NCBI GenBank assembly: GCA_024509875.1
Contig: JAMPIV010000580.1
Location: 124,001 to 188,000 of the forward strand
Reading direction: 5' to 3'
DNA from: Oreohelix idahoensis
Taxonomy: Eukaryota; Mollusca; Gastropoda; Stylommatophora; Oreohelicidae
DNA: 64,000 nucleotides
Under the pieces are notes generated by a model. That model ran no database searches, was not told where the DNA came from, and saw only the letters and a program-made list of their open reading frames with translations. The position numbers and the translations under genes were made by a program. Of this stretch, positions 1-13,300 are shown in pieces; the first letter of the stretch is position 1; every line of letters begins with the position of its first letter.

Positions 1-1256
1 TTCCTGCTTGGCATTGTGTATCTCAGTTCCAACAAACCAACCAGAAACATGAAACTGACATCTTGCACGATAGAATATGGCTGAATATCTAGTGCCATCA
101 TTTTGCCGATGGCTTGATGTACTTTCGTTGCCTCTGCACTTGCCCATGACTTTGTTCCCTCTGCCTAGTCAGCTGATGCAACCCGCTACATGCTAAAGTA
201 TGCATCGCAAGGCGTGGTGTGTTGAGTTAGTAGCGGGACCAAATGAAACTTAAAGTCAGCCTACTTTCTGGGTCTAAAAATATCATGCCGCGGGTTGACC
301 TAAATTTTCGATTCGTATTTGATGCAGCGCACTATTCGGCCGAATACAAATAGTTAATTTAATGCACTATTCGGCACCGAATCTTTGATTCGGTGCAGCC
401 CTACTTTATATATGCACTATATAGAGAGCATAGTACAGACCACATTAGCATATAAAGGGCAAAAGTTTGAAGACATATCTCGAGTTCATTAACTGTTTCA
501 TATAAAAATATGTTTGATTATGCTGTGTCAGTGTCTGATATTGATATAAGTTTTTATTACTTTTCATGTTTTCTTTGTTTAAATTTTACGGCTCATATCT
601 TGATCTTACTAGGTGTGTTTATAATGCTACTGTCATGTTTGACTCCAGTATAACAACTGTGTTAAGTATTCATATTTAGTGCAAGTTTTTTCTTCAAAAT
701 ACATTAAAATGCAGAGAAAGCGCATTGGAGTTTTGTATTAAGCACTCAATTTCTTGTTCCTTAGGTTACATATATACATTTTTAAAGGATTAATGTTTTG
801 TGTTCTGCAGTAATTTGAAAATATTATGAGTAATTAAAGCATTTACATTTTTAAGAAACTGCCACAATTCTTGTAATAGCCCCTATTTTGACCCATTTTT
901 TTGCACTCATACTTCAGGTGTATGAAGTAAAATAACAACAGTCACATCATTCCCATGCTTTGCTGTGTTCAAATTTGAAATAAGAATATTAAAAGTAATT
1001 TATGGAGGAACCAATTGTTTTAAGCTGAAAATAATGAAGTGCAAATGTGGAAAATGAATGTTCAACACAAGACAATATGAGCAAATGAAAGATGCACCTA
1101 AATGTGGTGGATGCTAGACATTGTGTTTGTGTTGCAAGCTTTGTTTGGCTTTCTGGCATGCTGATGTGAAGGAGGAAGGGGTCCTCATGCCACTCATTTC
1201 AGTATCCTCATATAGAAGATTATGCTACAGCATGCAGATTGTTTTTGTTTCTGCAG
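1..1256. other. AMT first intron or upstream sequence, no exon identified
   Basis: AT-rich DNA with no supported coding exon. The AMT leader exon could be here, but no ATG-led basic peptide with a convincing donor stands out. At 296-403 there is a small palindromic patch (cgaatctttgattcg) ending in gtgcagcccta. It resembles the terminus of a hAT-type transposon, but no second end was located. Confidence 0.4.
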
Positions 1257-1390
1257 AGCAGCAACTTGAAGAGGACATGCCTTTATGATTTTCACATCTC
1301 AGAAGGAGCCAAGATGGTTCCTTTTGCTAGTTGGGAAATGCCCGTCCAGTATAAGTCAGGGATATCAGAAGAACATCTACATGTGAGAAA
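1257..1390 (+). CDS. AMT: AMT exon 2 (first recognisable exon)
   Basis: The exon follows a ctgcag acceptor and ends before gtaaga. It encodes [13 protein letters not shown], then [14 protein letters not shown], the conserved start of the mature T-protein. The last codon is split (two bases here, one in the next exon). There is no start methionine, so an upstream leader exon is required. Confidence 0.93.
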
Positions 1391-4300
1391 GTAAGAGAGA
1401 TGGTGTAATTTATTTATTTTTTTAAAAGAGATAATTTAAAATATTTTTACCCTCTCAGCTTTATTTTCTCTGTTTATAAATATAACACGCACATAAAGGT
1501 ATGTTTGCAGGCACTCTGGAATAATAAAGAAGTAGAAAACTAGACAACAGAAAAACAACAGACGTGAGTGGCTTACCAGGGAATCGAACCCAGAACCTTC
1601 CGTGTGGCACCCCAACCTAGCTATGGAAGCAAATCACACTATCCTCCCTGTCAGCTAAGCACCACAACTAGTTCACTTATTGTAAATAGCAGGGGTGGCC
1701 ACTAGGTGACTTTTGGGAGCTGCAATAATAGAGGAAACTTGGGAAAGAGCCATCCATATATTTTTGCAGAAAAATGTTTATATATGATTACAAAGGATGA
1801 TTGACAAGCCACTTCGACTGAGAGTTGTACTGGTGAAGAGTATCTGTTTTTAACTTTACAGGCCTTCGGTCAGTTCGTAAGATTGCTTAGTATAAGTTTA
1901 ATGTTTACATGGTTTAATTTTACCGTACCGCACTTATGGCCTCTTCTTTGTCTTCCCAAAGAAAACATAAATTTTTAACAGTGGAATCAAAAATTGACAT
2001 TTTAAAATAACTTTTTAAGGGAGAAAGGGCGTTTTCATTAGCCAAAATTTATGAGTTGAAAAGTCAGCCATAGCAGATATTAAAAACAACAGGCAGCAAA
2101 AAAAATGTAAAGTTCGCATTGAAACTTGATTCTGATGATGAACCTATACAAGGTGAGGAATTTTCAGCACTAGAGACTGATGGCTTGGTATGAGCCAACC
2201 AATTGAATGACATCCAAATCAACAATTTGAGAAATGGGCCAGTTTAACAAGATGGCAAAGCCAACTAAATGGAAAATGCAGGTATTTTAATATGGCTGAG
2301 AGGTCTAGGTGAGTGTATCAAAACAAGAGTTATAGATTCATTATATATAGAAACTGTTCTCATTTCGTGAATACCACTTATACCGTAATTACTAATCGGT
2401 CATTACATTTAAACATAAGCAGTTCACTCACTATAAGATTAACATTTTAAATGATTATCAACAAGCATAGGGTCAAACTTAGTGCAGTTTGATGCATAAT
2501 TGAAACCATATATGGATAAACAATATGGATAGGAGCTTTATATTCCTGCCAGATTCAGTCAGGCAGAACATGTCATGGGAGAGAGGCCAGACTAAGAGAG
2601 GACAACCAGCCTTACCAGTTATGACTGTTACAGGAATGTGTTGTAGAAAAAAAATTCAGTGTTCATGATTCAGTTTTATATGATAGTTTCAGGTCTTTGT
2701 AACACCGAAAAACTATTTTCCTTATTTCTATTCACAAGAATTTGTTGCTCAAAATGCTTTTATTTTTTTTAAATTCTGCTTTTGCATGGTCTGTTATGTT
2801 CTTTATTTCTGAGCTGCATCACTGATATGCATAAGCAACATTTAGAAATGTTATATTTTAATAATAGTCATGAATTATTTTCCACATATTTCAGAGCTGT
2901 AGGAATTTTTGATGTTTCACATATGCTGCAGACTCGAATTGATGGAGCAGACCGAAAACGCTACATGGAGAGCTTGGTGGTTGGAGATATTGAAGGTTTC
3001 TTCAGTTTCTTGTTTCATCGTTTATTTTAGTAGATCATAAAATGTGTATCTCAAAAACATCTTAATTCTGTATCTTGATAATATTTTATTATGAATCTGT
3101 TCCAGCAGAATGAAGATTGAGTCTTTTTTTTTTGGTAAATTATATTTGGACACATTATTTGTGTTTAACATTATCATTCATATACTCCTATTTGTAAGCC
3201 AGTACCTTGGTATCAGAAGTACAGAAACAGTTACACATAAAGATGGCTTTGGAGCTGGGTGTCCCCCAAGAGGAGGTTGTTACCCACACTTGCTTATATA
3301 CATAAATGATATAGCAAAAAATTATCCCAAAATAAGCCTGTCTTGCCTTTTTTGCTGACTTAGCCTAATGGATTTTTGGAGAATACACCACTTAGGCAAG
3401 CTGTCATATTCATCAAACCCTGAAATCTTAAGAGGAGGGTTTCAAATATAGCTAATCAAGATATTTGAAGAAAATAAAAACAACAATAATTTCAGTGTTC
3501 TTCCTCTCAAATAAACCATAGAGCTTCAGACTGGTGCATCATGGGAAAAACTTTCTTTGAAACAACCAAAACTATTTGGGCACTTCCTTTATTTGACACT
3601 TAGGGTGTTAACCGATTGTAAGACCTTGAATGGCATTCATGAAAAAAATGTGCTGATACAAACCCGAGGAGTGTACTAAAGAAGCTAAATTCTTGAATCC
3701 TGTCCTAGAATATGGCGCTGCAGCATGATAAAAAATATCCAGGTCAAACTTTGATAAACATTAACCAACTCCAAAACCAATCTATGAGAATCATTAACAG
3801 GAGGTATGAGAATAAGACCCATTGAAAACCTGAAAAAGATGACATACTTATAACCAATTGAGGACCAAAAAAAAAAGACAGCAGGACCCAGCAGCAAGCT
3901 AAAAAATTAAGAAGGCTAACAGATCTCCCAATGTACTAGAAAATAAATTATTTGGAAAGTGAAAACTCAGATGGAATAACTTGTATGAGATTATGTAAAT
4001 TCAGAACATTTCTCTTTTTCTACGTGACTACCAGGTTTCGATCCAGGAACCCAGTTACTTTGCCGTTGAAAAACCAGAGCATGTGATGCTGAATGCTAAA
4101 CCCAGTTTTCTCACTTTGACATGTCAGACATATTGTTGTCAAGTATGCACAACCTGTTTATGTGTTTTTTCTAATGTCATAGTTTATTTGAAGAGTCGAT
4201 TGACAAAGTGGCTTGAGCTCATGCTGTTCAAGGCAAAGTTACCAGCTTCCAAACCTGGTTTTGCTGTTTACTTGGGCTGTATTGTATCTAACTAAACCTA

Positions 4301-7300
4301 TCATTAAGTTAGCTTATGGATTGGTTGTTGTGAGGAACGTGTATTAGTTTTACTGAGCCAAACTTTAGTTTAAAGTTTAGTTATATGCTCTTGCAGGTCT
4401 GAAGGACAACCAGGGGACACTGACAGTTTTCACAAATGAAAATGGAGGAATACTTGATGACTTGATAGTAAACAATGTCAGTGATGGATATTTATATGTT
4501 GTATCCAACGCAGGCTGTGCTGAAAAGGACTTTGCTCACATGAAGGTATTTCATTAAGTTTGTGTCTCATTTTATGTTGGTTCTACAGTAAGGATAAACC
4601 CCAATAAACATTAATGACGACTTGTGATTTTTAGCAACACGGGTCTGAAACTCTTAATAGGATGTATGATCCTAGCAAAGCTCATGTCATATTTAGACTC
4701 ATGGTCATATTCTGAGTGATACATGTTGTTTACTTTCCAGTCAAGAGAAGCTGATTTCCAGAAATCTGCAGCAGATGTGAAATTATCAGTAATAGACAGA
4801 GCTTTAGTGGCTGTGCAAGGTAACTTTCAATGTATTTTTTTTGTAAACATAAGGATGGTAGTCTAGATGCTTAGGGAAGATGGTGTGCTGTCATTTTGAA
4901 GTGAACAAAGTAAAATATAAATTTAAGTGACCCTTGCAGAGCAAAGTTAAAAATAAATTTAAGTGTCCCTTGTAGAACAACATTAAATATAAGTTTAAGT
5001 GCACCTTGTAGAACAAAGTTAAATATAATTTTAAGTGTCCCTTGTAGAACAAAGTTAAATATAAATTTAAGAGCCCCTTGTAGAATAAAGTTAAAAATAC
5101 ATTTAAGTGCCCCTTGTAGAATAAAGTTAAATACAAATTTAAGTGACCCTTGTAGAATAAAGTTAAAAATTAATTTAAGTGTCCCTTGTAGAACAACATT
5201 AAATATAAGTGCCCCTTGTAGAATAAAGTTAAATATAAATTTAAGTGCCCCTTGTAGAATAAAGTTAAAAATAAATTTAAGTGACCCTTGCAGAACAAAG
5301 TTAAAAATAAATTCAAGTACCCCTTGTAGAACAACATTAAATATAAGTTAAAGTGCCCCTTATAGAATGAAAATTAAAAATAAATGTAAGTGCCCTTTGT
5401 AGAATAAAGTTAAAAATACATTTAAATGCCCCTTGTAGAATAAAGTTAAATATAAATTTAAGTGCCCCTTGTAGAATAAAGTTAAATCTAAATTTAAGTG
5501 CCCCTTATATAATAAAGTTAAAAATAAATGTAAGTGCCCCTTGTAGAATAAAGTTAAATATAAATTTAATTGCCCCTTGTAGTTCACAGGGGTCTCTGAT
5601 GACACCAAAAAAAAATAGGACTAATGCTCCCATATGCCTGTTAACACAGGGCTGGCAACCTTGTCATGTAACACTGATTACTACTAAAACCATTGCTGCG
5701 AGAGCACATGAGTGCCAGCTTCTTACAAAGAGACCAGCTGCAGTGGTGCTTCCATGTTCCATAGGGAGTAAAAGAGGCAAAGATGATGTAATTAATGGAA
5801 ATAAGACAAGATGTTACTTCCTTAATTAAGCCATACTTCTGGGGTTTTGTACAGAAGCGGCATTTCACTGTTGTATATCAGAACTGGTGGAGCAGAAAAA
5901 AGATATAAAAGTAGGCTGAGCTAGGCTGGGTGTCTTTTTTATCATCACCTTTCAGCTCCCCAAGGAGCATAGGCTTTCGGCAAACTTACACTAAGTCTTC
6001 CTGTCCCGTGCCGTCAGCACGAGGTCTTTCCATGTCTTCTTCATCCCCTTCCTGTCTGTCCCCAGTTCTCTTCTCCGTGTGTTTATTTGGTCTCTCTCTT
6101 CTAGTAAGAAGTAACACAGAAGTATGATGGACAAACATTCATTCATTCATAACCCTCCACTCCCAAAGGAGCATAGGCCTTCAACAAACACATGCCAAGT
6201 CCTCCTGTCACGTGCCATCATCTCAAGTTCTTTCCACGTTCTTCTTATCATTTTAACCTCTGTTTCCAGCTCTCTTCTTCATGTGCTTCTTGGTCTACCT
6301 CTGCCTGTCTTGCCCTGGGGGTTCCAGAACAAGGACTGCCTTGTAATGCTATCAACAGGTTTCCTCAGTGTGTGTCCTATCCATCACCATCGTCTTCTTC
6401 TCATCTCTTGTTCCACTGGCATTTGTCTAGTTCTTGTCATCAGTTCCACATTGGTAACCTTGTCATACCATTTTAATCCCTCTATTCTACGCAAGCACCA
6501 ATTTATGAAAGTCTGTAGCTTTTTGGTTGTTGTCTTTGTTGTTCTCCATGTCTCAGAGCCATACAATAAGACTGCCTTCACATTTGAGTTGAAGATTCTT
6601 ATTTTCGTGTTGGATCCGATTTCTCTTGATCTCCATATATTTCCCAATGCAATGAAAGCTCCTCTTGCTTTTTGTATTCTTATTTTGATATCACTGTCTG
6701 TCCCTCCAACTTTGTCTATATTGCAACCAAGATATGTGTACGATTCTACATCTTGTATTGGTGTTTCTTCAAGTTCAACCCTGTTATCATTACCTGCATT
6801 TATTCTCATTATTTTTGTCTTTTCCCTGTGTATTTTCAGACCCAATTTCTGTGACCTCTCATCGAGCGTTTTCAACTTGTCCTACATCTGAATGGACAAA
6901 CATACTGGGGATATTTGAAAGCATTATAATGTCAATATACTGTATTGCTCAGAAGCATGGAAAATAAATACTTCAGCAACAAAGAAACTGTAACCCTTTC
7001 TCAAGAAGTAGCATCAGTAACTCATGCAAATTACATGACTAGAAATTAAAAGCAGCAGACACCTACCATACTTATCATCATTGCCCTTCAGAGATACCTG
7101 CGTATCATTTCAAGCTTCTAGTTTGCTTTCTTGTTTTGGATTTGACTAAGAACAAAACTGAGAATCCTGATTCACAGAGATAGATCAACGGAATTAGATC
7201 CTTGTAAGCACATTTAGTAAGAATTGGATATGCTTCTCCAAGAGGTAAAAAAAAAATGTTGTTACCCCAGTTACTGAAAATCAAGTTTAATTTTCTGGTT

Positions 7301-10300
7301 ATTGCAGAGATCAGTTAGCTCATCTTTCTGTCTTCAGTCCCTAACTTTTTCCATGAACACTACAACTTTAGGAATATTTCAGTAGGATACTTTAGTTAAA
7401 TGTTGAATGCACTTTCTTTGGCATGTTATGAGATGACGAAAAGAATAGGGTAAAGGATCCCGTTACACGCTCATTGAGCTAGAGTATTTTGCAACAGCAA
7501 GAAAGATGTGACAGAAAAAGAGATAGTGGATGACAAAGAGAGAAGATACTGAACAGTTTGACATCGTGGCATGGAAAGAAGTTGACAACATATTTGATAA
7601 TTAGTACTGGAGACAGGAAGTTGTGCAGAGAGATGATCTCCTATGCCACCAGGCATGGTATATTTCCATGACAAGCTTCTCGTACCTTCTGGGTGTCCAT
7701 GTACCCCAGTTGACAACCCCTGACACGGATCATCACGCATAAACTCAGCAAGTTATTTCGTTTGCTTAACCTGCTAGACTTCTTGCCGCAAAGTGTACAG
7801 TTTGCTAGGAATTGTAATAAACGCACTACACATGTGATGCATGAAGGCATATATGGAGTCATCCTTATATGACCACCAGCTATGCACAATGCTACAATAT
7901 ACATATGTGGAAGTGCACCTCTGTCTGTGAGGCTAATTACACCCTCATTGACTCTTAATATCATTCAGACTCTTCCAGGGATTCCTCCTGTAGTGAAACT
8001 TGTTGAGAACCCAGCATTGCACACTAAGCTTGGAGAAGTCGCTTGAGCCCCAGACGTGATTCTTTGGCATTGACCTGGTTGACTGCATGCAGGAGGATCT
8101 CACTATGAACCCAGTGATAGGCAGGGGGAGCTGAGAAGTGGCTCTGTGCAGGACATGACAATTCCTTGGGAGAGCCCAGAACCAGAGCACAGTATTTTAG
8201 CTCTGCATAGTTGGAGAGCCCCCTTGGATGGCGGGGAATGCACAGTATGACATGTGCTTCTTACCCCTAGCTTGGGAACAGATGTGACGATCATTTAAAT
8301 GCAAGTCAAGCTGGAGAAACTGGAGCTCTTGACTTCAACTCAACACGTTTTGGAATGGCAGAAAAGCCACAGGAAAAGTCTAGATCTACAGTGTTGATAA
8401 TACCAAGGAGTATTCAACTTGATATTGGCTGCAAAAAAGCGAGAAGCTCAGCTGCTCCAGTTAAACAACAACAATTATGCATGTGATGCTTGATATTACT
8501 CATGCTTGTTTTGATTTCAGGACCTGAAATGGTAGCAGTTTTACAGCCTGGTGTGGACTTTGACTTGAGGGAACTTCCATTTATGACAACAAGTGAGGGA
8601 ACAGTTTTTGGCGTGAAAGGATGTAGAGTTACCCGCTGTGGATATACAGGAGAGGATGGTGTTGAGGTGAGGGAACACTTGTGTTGTTGCTGCAAAAGTT
8701 GGAGGAAAATATGAATGAAATAGAACAGTCATATAAGCAAAGATATGTCAATGTATTAGTCAAACAGTACTTCCTCAGGGAGGTAACTTTTTATGGTGTT
8801 TACTTGAGCGTCTGATTGGCAAAGTGGTTAGAGTGCTTGAATCTCATGGCAAAATTACCATGTTCCAGGTTCAAAACCTGATGACGTCACACTCCAGTCT
8901 ACCCAGCTATAAATGGGTACCTGACTCTGCTCTTGAGTTAAGGAAGGGAACTGGTCACCCCATCCTAAACACTTCACTTCCCTACTGCAATATCTGTATT
9001 GTACTACCTGTAACTTTGACCTTTCTATTTCATTCTTCTAATGACACTTCTAATGAAATCAGTTGATATTTCCTTCATCAGTTTCATTATTGATTACTGT
9101 TTTATATTTGTTTAGCTTTGTCACTGCCGCTTTAAAGTGGTTGTCTGAAACTTCATTAACAAGGGCAGTTATTGTGTCAGACTCTCAGTCCATACTTCGG
9201 AAGATCCAAAATGGATGGCTACGTCATGAATAGAAAACCTCATAGAAGCCTTGAATTTTCAAGAACTGGTGTGGATCTACTGTCCTGGTCATGCAGGGGT
9301 GCGCGGCAATGAAAGAGCTGATAGACTATCTTCAAGAGCAACCGATAGTATGTGCATTGGATATGGACAAGGGAAAGATACTTCTTCTTCTTCTTCTTGC
9401 GATCGCATCTTTGATGATTACACCGTCAGACGAGTTCTCATGATGAATTCGACTGTTGTTTGAAGTTCCTCTTTAACTCCATATAGCTTTGAGTTTAGTG
9501 TTGAGTCATTGGGCCAGTATATCTTTCTTAACTGGTCATACAGAGGACAGTCCTGTAGAACATGCTCAGCAGTTTGTTCGTTTAATCCACATGTGCACAG
9601 TGGTGAAGCAGACAATCGTAGCTTGTGCATGTGTTTATTCAGTTTGTTATGCCCTGTCCTGAGTCGAAAAATAGTTGTCTGTCCCTGCCGGTCGAGAGTG
9701 TGATAGTCGTCTTTGGGTTGGTTCTGTTCTCTTCTGATAGTCTGGATAGCTCTCTTTTTCTCAAAGTATGTGACTTCATTATCTTCTTGTTCACATTCTC
9801 CTCCCTTTTTTGCAAGTTTATCTGCCTTTTCATTTCCGGGTACACCACAATGAGATGGTACCCACTGAAGTATGGTTCTCTTTTTGGCAGCTACCTTGTT
9901 TAGTTCATTTCTCAGATGCGGGAGTTTACCACCCTTGAGAGCTTGCAGGACAGACAGTGCATCTGTGAGGATGACTACCTGGTGGCAGTCAGAGTTGGTG
10001 TTATAAATCATATTTGCAGCTTGCTCTAGAGCTTGAACCTCAGCTGTATAGTTGGAACAGAATTTACCAGTGGGAATGTGCCTAGTCTCATAGTGGTTGT
10101 CAGGATATGAGATAAAGATACCGGCACCTCCATTCCTAACAGCATTAGTTGCTGATCCATCTGTATAGGCATGTATCCATGATTGATCGGGATAGCTTTC
10201 TTGGATCATACTCAATGTAGCAGTTCGTTTTTGCAGATCATTATACTCACATCCACTTGTGAGACCACTGACTGTTGTATTAATTTGGAGGGCACTGCTG

Positions 10301-13300
10301 GCCTGCTCCCATGGTACAGGGTATAGGGTGGGCTTCAGTGGTGTTTGTCTTCATGGATAGGTCTTCTTGATGCTGTCTTATAAGTCTTTTCCCCCGATGC
10401 ACAAAGCTGCTACGCTTTAGACGTCCCAATGCCAGATCATCTAGTCTTGCCTTCATTGGGTGCATTGGCATACTGTTGTACTTTTCCATCTGGATCATGG
10501 TTTTTGTGTCTCTTCTATGGGACAATGTCTGTAATCCAGCAACCTTCTGCATCTCTGTTATTGGTGTAGTTTTCATGGCTCCTGTAATGAGCCTGAGAGC
10601 TTGATTTTGCACCTTGTCCAAAGACTGCAGATGTGAGTTAGCAGCTGATGACCATGCTGCTGAGCTAAACTCTAAGTGTGGTCTTATTACTCCATTATAA
10701 ATCTTCTTTAGATTTCGTTCATTTGCTCCCCAGTTGGTACCTGCTAATTTTCTGAGTATGCCTAGTCGTCTTCGGGCCTTTCCTTCTGCATTTTCAATAT
10801 GCTTATTCCATGTAAGCCTTTGGTCAAATGTCACCCCAAGATAGGTGGGGTAGCTTTCTTCCTTGATCACGGTTGTCCCTAGGTGTATGTTAGCTGATTT
10901 GTCCTTGGGGGCGAGGGAGAACAGTGTTGTGGAGGTTTTGTCTGTGTTTATTGTGATAAGCCATTTCTCTGCCCATGACACTAGCATGTCTGCTGCCCGC
11001 TGCATTCTATAATTTGCTGTGGTGACATTTTCATCAGCGCACCAGAGTACTAGGTCATCTGCATATAAGGCAGCTTTAACTCCTGCAGGGAGATCTTTCA
11101 CCAGGTCATTGATGTAAACAAGGAAGAGTGTTGGGGAAATTACTCCTCCTTGAGGTACCCCCTGATGGAGCAACACTTTTCTGCTCTGCAGACCGTCAAG
11201 AGTGACTCTAGTTCTCCTGTTATGCAAGTATGACTGGATCCATTTCATCATGTTGCCTTGGATTCCACTTCTCCTAAGTTTTGCAATGAGGCCATCTTTC
11301 CACACCTTGTCAAAGGCCTGCTTGAAGTCGACCCAGATCGTTAGGACCTTTTTCTTCTCCTGGAAGGCATCTTCTATTGCTTGAGACAAGTAAGTAACTT
11401 GGTCTTCTATACTGTAGCATTCTCTAAATCCAGCTTGTTCCGGCACCAGGATCTGCTCAGACTCTAAATACCATTTCAATCTGTGGTTGACTATTCGCTC
11501 CATAGTCTTCCCAACACAGCTTGTGAGACTGATTGGCCGGTAACTTGCAGCCTCGGTCTTACATTTCCCTTTCTTTAGTATGGGTATTGTGATGGCTTCT
11601 CTCCATACTTGGGGTACCGTTCCTTTCAACCAGCTGTGGTTGAATATCTCAAGCAGTTTTGTCTTTGCTGCTGAGCTCAGATTTACTAGCATTTCGTTGC
11701 TGATTTTGTCTGGGCCGGGTGACTTTTGAAACTTAAGCTTGGAAATAGCCTTCTGTAGTTCTCCTAGTGTGATGGGTTCCCTCATTGGGGCAGGAGTATC
11801 TGTCTGTCCCATGGTTGCCAGTATTTCTTTTCTTATCTCTCTCTGATGGTCTATGTTAATGGGTAAGTTGCTTTCTGAACTGTATCTTCTAGCAAACAAG
11901 TCTGCAGCTTGTTTTCCTCTGAAAAGTTTGCCACCTTCATCCAATGTGATAGTCTGCCTTGGTGAGGAATGCTCTTCATTTAGAGACTTGACTAATCTCC
12001 AAAGTTTCCTGCCGTCTTTCTCAAGGTTCAGCGATGCCGTTTTAGTTCTCCAGCTTTTCCGCTTTTCTTCTAGCTTTGTTCTCTGAAACTCTGCTACAGC
12101 CTTTTTCCATTTGTTGTGAGTTTCAAGTGAAGGCTGAGACTCTGCGTCCTTTCTAGCCTTGTCCATAGCTTCCTGACGTTCTTGGAGTGTGCTGGACCAG
12201 TATGGTATGTAGTTACGCCGGCATCCTTTGGGAATGGTTTCTTTTGCAGCTTGTAGTATGCATCTGTTGAAGTCTTTTACCACTTCATTAATGTCTCTGT
12301 TCTGTACCTTGAGGGTAGACAGCAGCGTGTTCACCTGATGCCTGAATAAACCCCAGTTGGCTTTTTTGTAGTTCCATCTTGTAATGGCTGGGCCTGTACT
12401 GAGAGTTGCACTCTGGACAGTAAGAAAGATTGGGCGATGGTCGCTTCCCCCTAGTTGGTCTCCTACTTCTCTACTAATAGATCCAGCTATATCTGGTGTG
12501 GAGAAGGCAAGATCTGGTGTTGAGGTTGTGTGCCATCCTCTGGAGTAGAAGGTAGGAGTATCTGTGGCATTATTGACTAGGATTAGGGAGTGATCATCTT
12601 GCCAAGTTTCAACCTCTTCACCTCTGTGATCCAGATGGTTATAGCCCCAGCTCTGGGAGTGGCTATTAAAGTCTCCAACTGCTATAAAGTTGGTGGCTGG
12701 TACCTGTATAGAGCTGAGACTCAGGGGTTTGTTGTTCGGACAGTAATAGTTCAGGAGTTCTATTTCCATCTTGTCTACCTTTATCTGCAGCAGCTGATAT
12801 TCTGCTCCATCCATGAAGGTTTTCCTTTCGTGTGCAGGAATGTTATTCCTTACAAGAGTAAGTACTCCTCCTTTTCGTCTATCTTGTCTGTCGGATCTGA
12901 AGCATTGATATCCCCTTATTTTAAAGGTTTGATCTGCTTTCAAGTGAGTCTCTTGGATACAGCAAACACTGACTTGCTTCTCATACAAGATGTTTTCCAG
13001 CTCTGTCTTTTTGCTGTATCCAGCCTGCTTGCTGTTCACTCCCTCTGCATTCCAGTGCATCATGACAAGTGGCACTCTGGGTTTCTCTTTTTCTGTTTTG
13101 TTTTGGTCAGTAGTTCTCCTCCGCCGTCTGTTGACTCCACAAAACGGTCTAGAGGGTCCTCCAGTAGCTGAGGGTGGGCTCTGTCGAGGCTCAGAGCCCG
13201 GCACTGCACCTGCCTGGTGGAGCTCCACAGGGCGAGCACCAGAACGAGATTTATTTGACGGTGTACTCTCCATAGAAAAAAAAAAGCGAGTTGCATGATA

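Noticed and set aside
1563..1665. Possible functional tRNA gene
   Set aside because: A- and B-box-like motifs exist, but the acceptor stem does not pair and similar heads occur in SINEs across the window.
4891..5608. Two ~80-codon minus-strand open frames with a 12-residue repeat
   Set aside because: They are produced by a 36-bp minisatellite with a period divisible by 3. No start context, splice or conservation signal supports a protein.
6124..6891. 255-codon + strand frame rich in Ser/Leu/Ile
   Set aside because: It is the complement of the LINE-C RT C-terminus, whose minus-strand motifs ([14 protein letters not shown]) are clear.
13060..13298. Open frames antisense to LINE-A ORF2, including 12590-13171 on +
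   Set aside because: These are shadows of the endonuclease coding strand and appear again in copy 2 at the same place.
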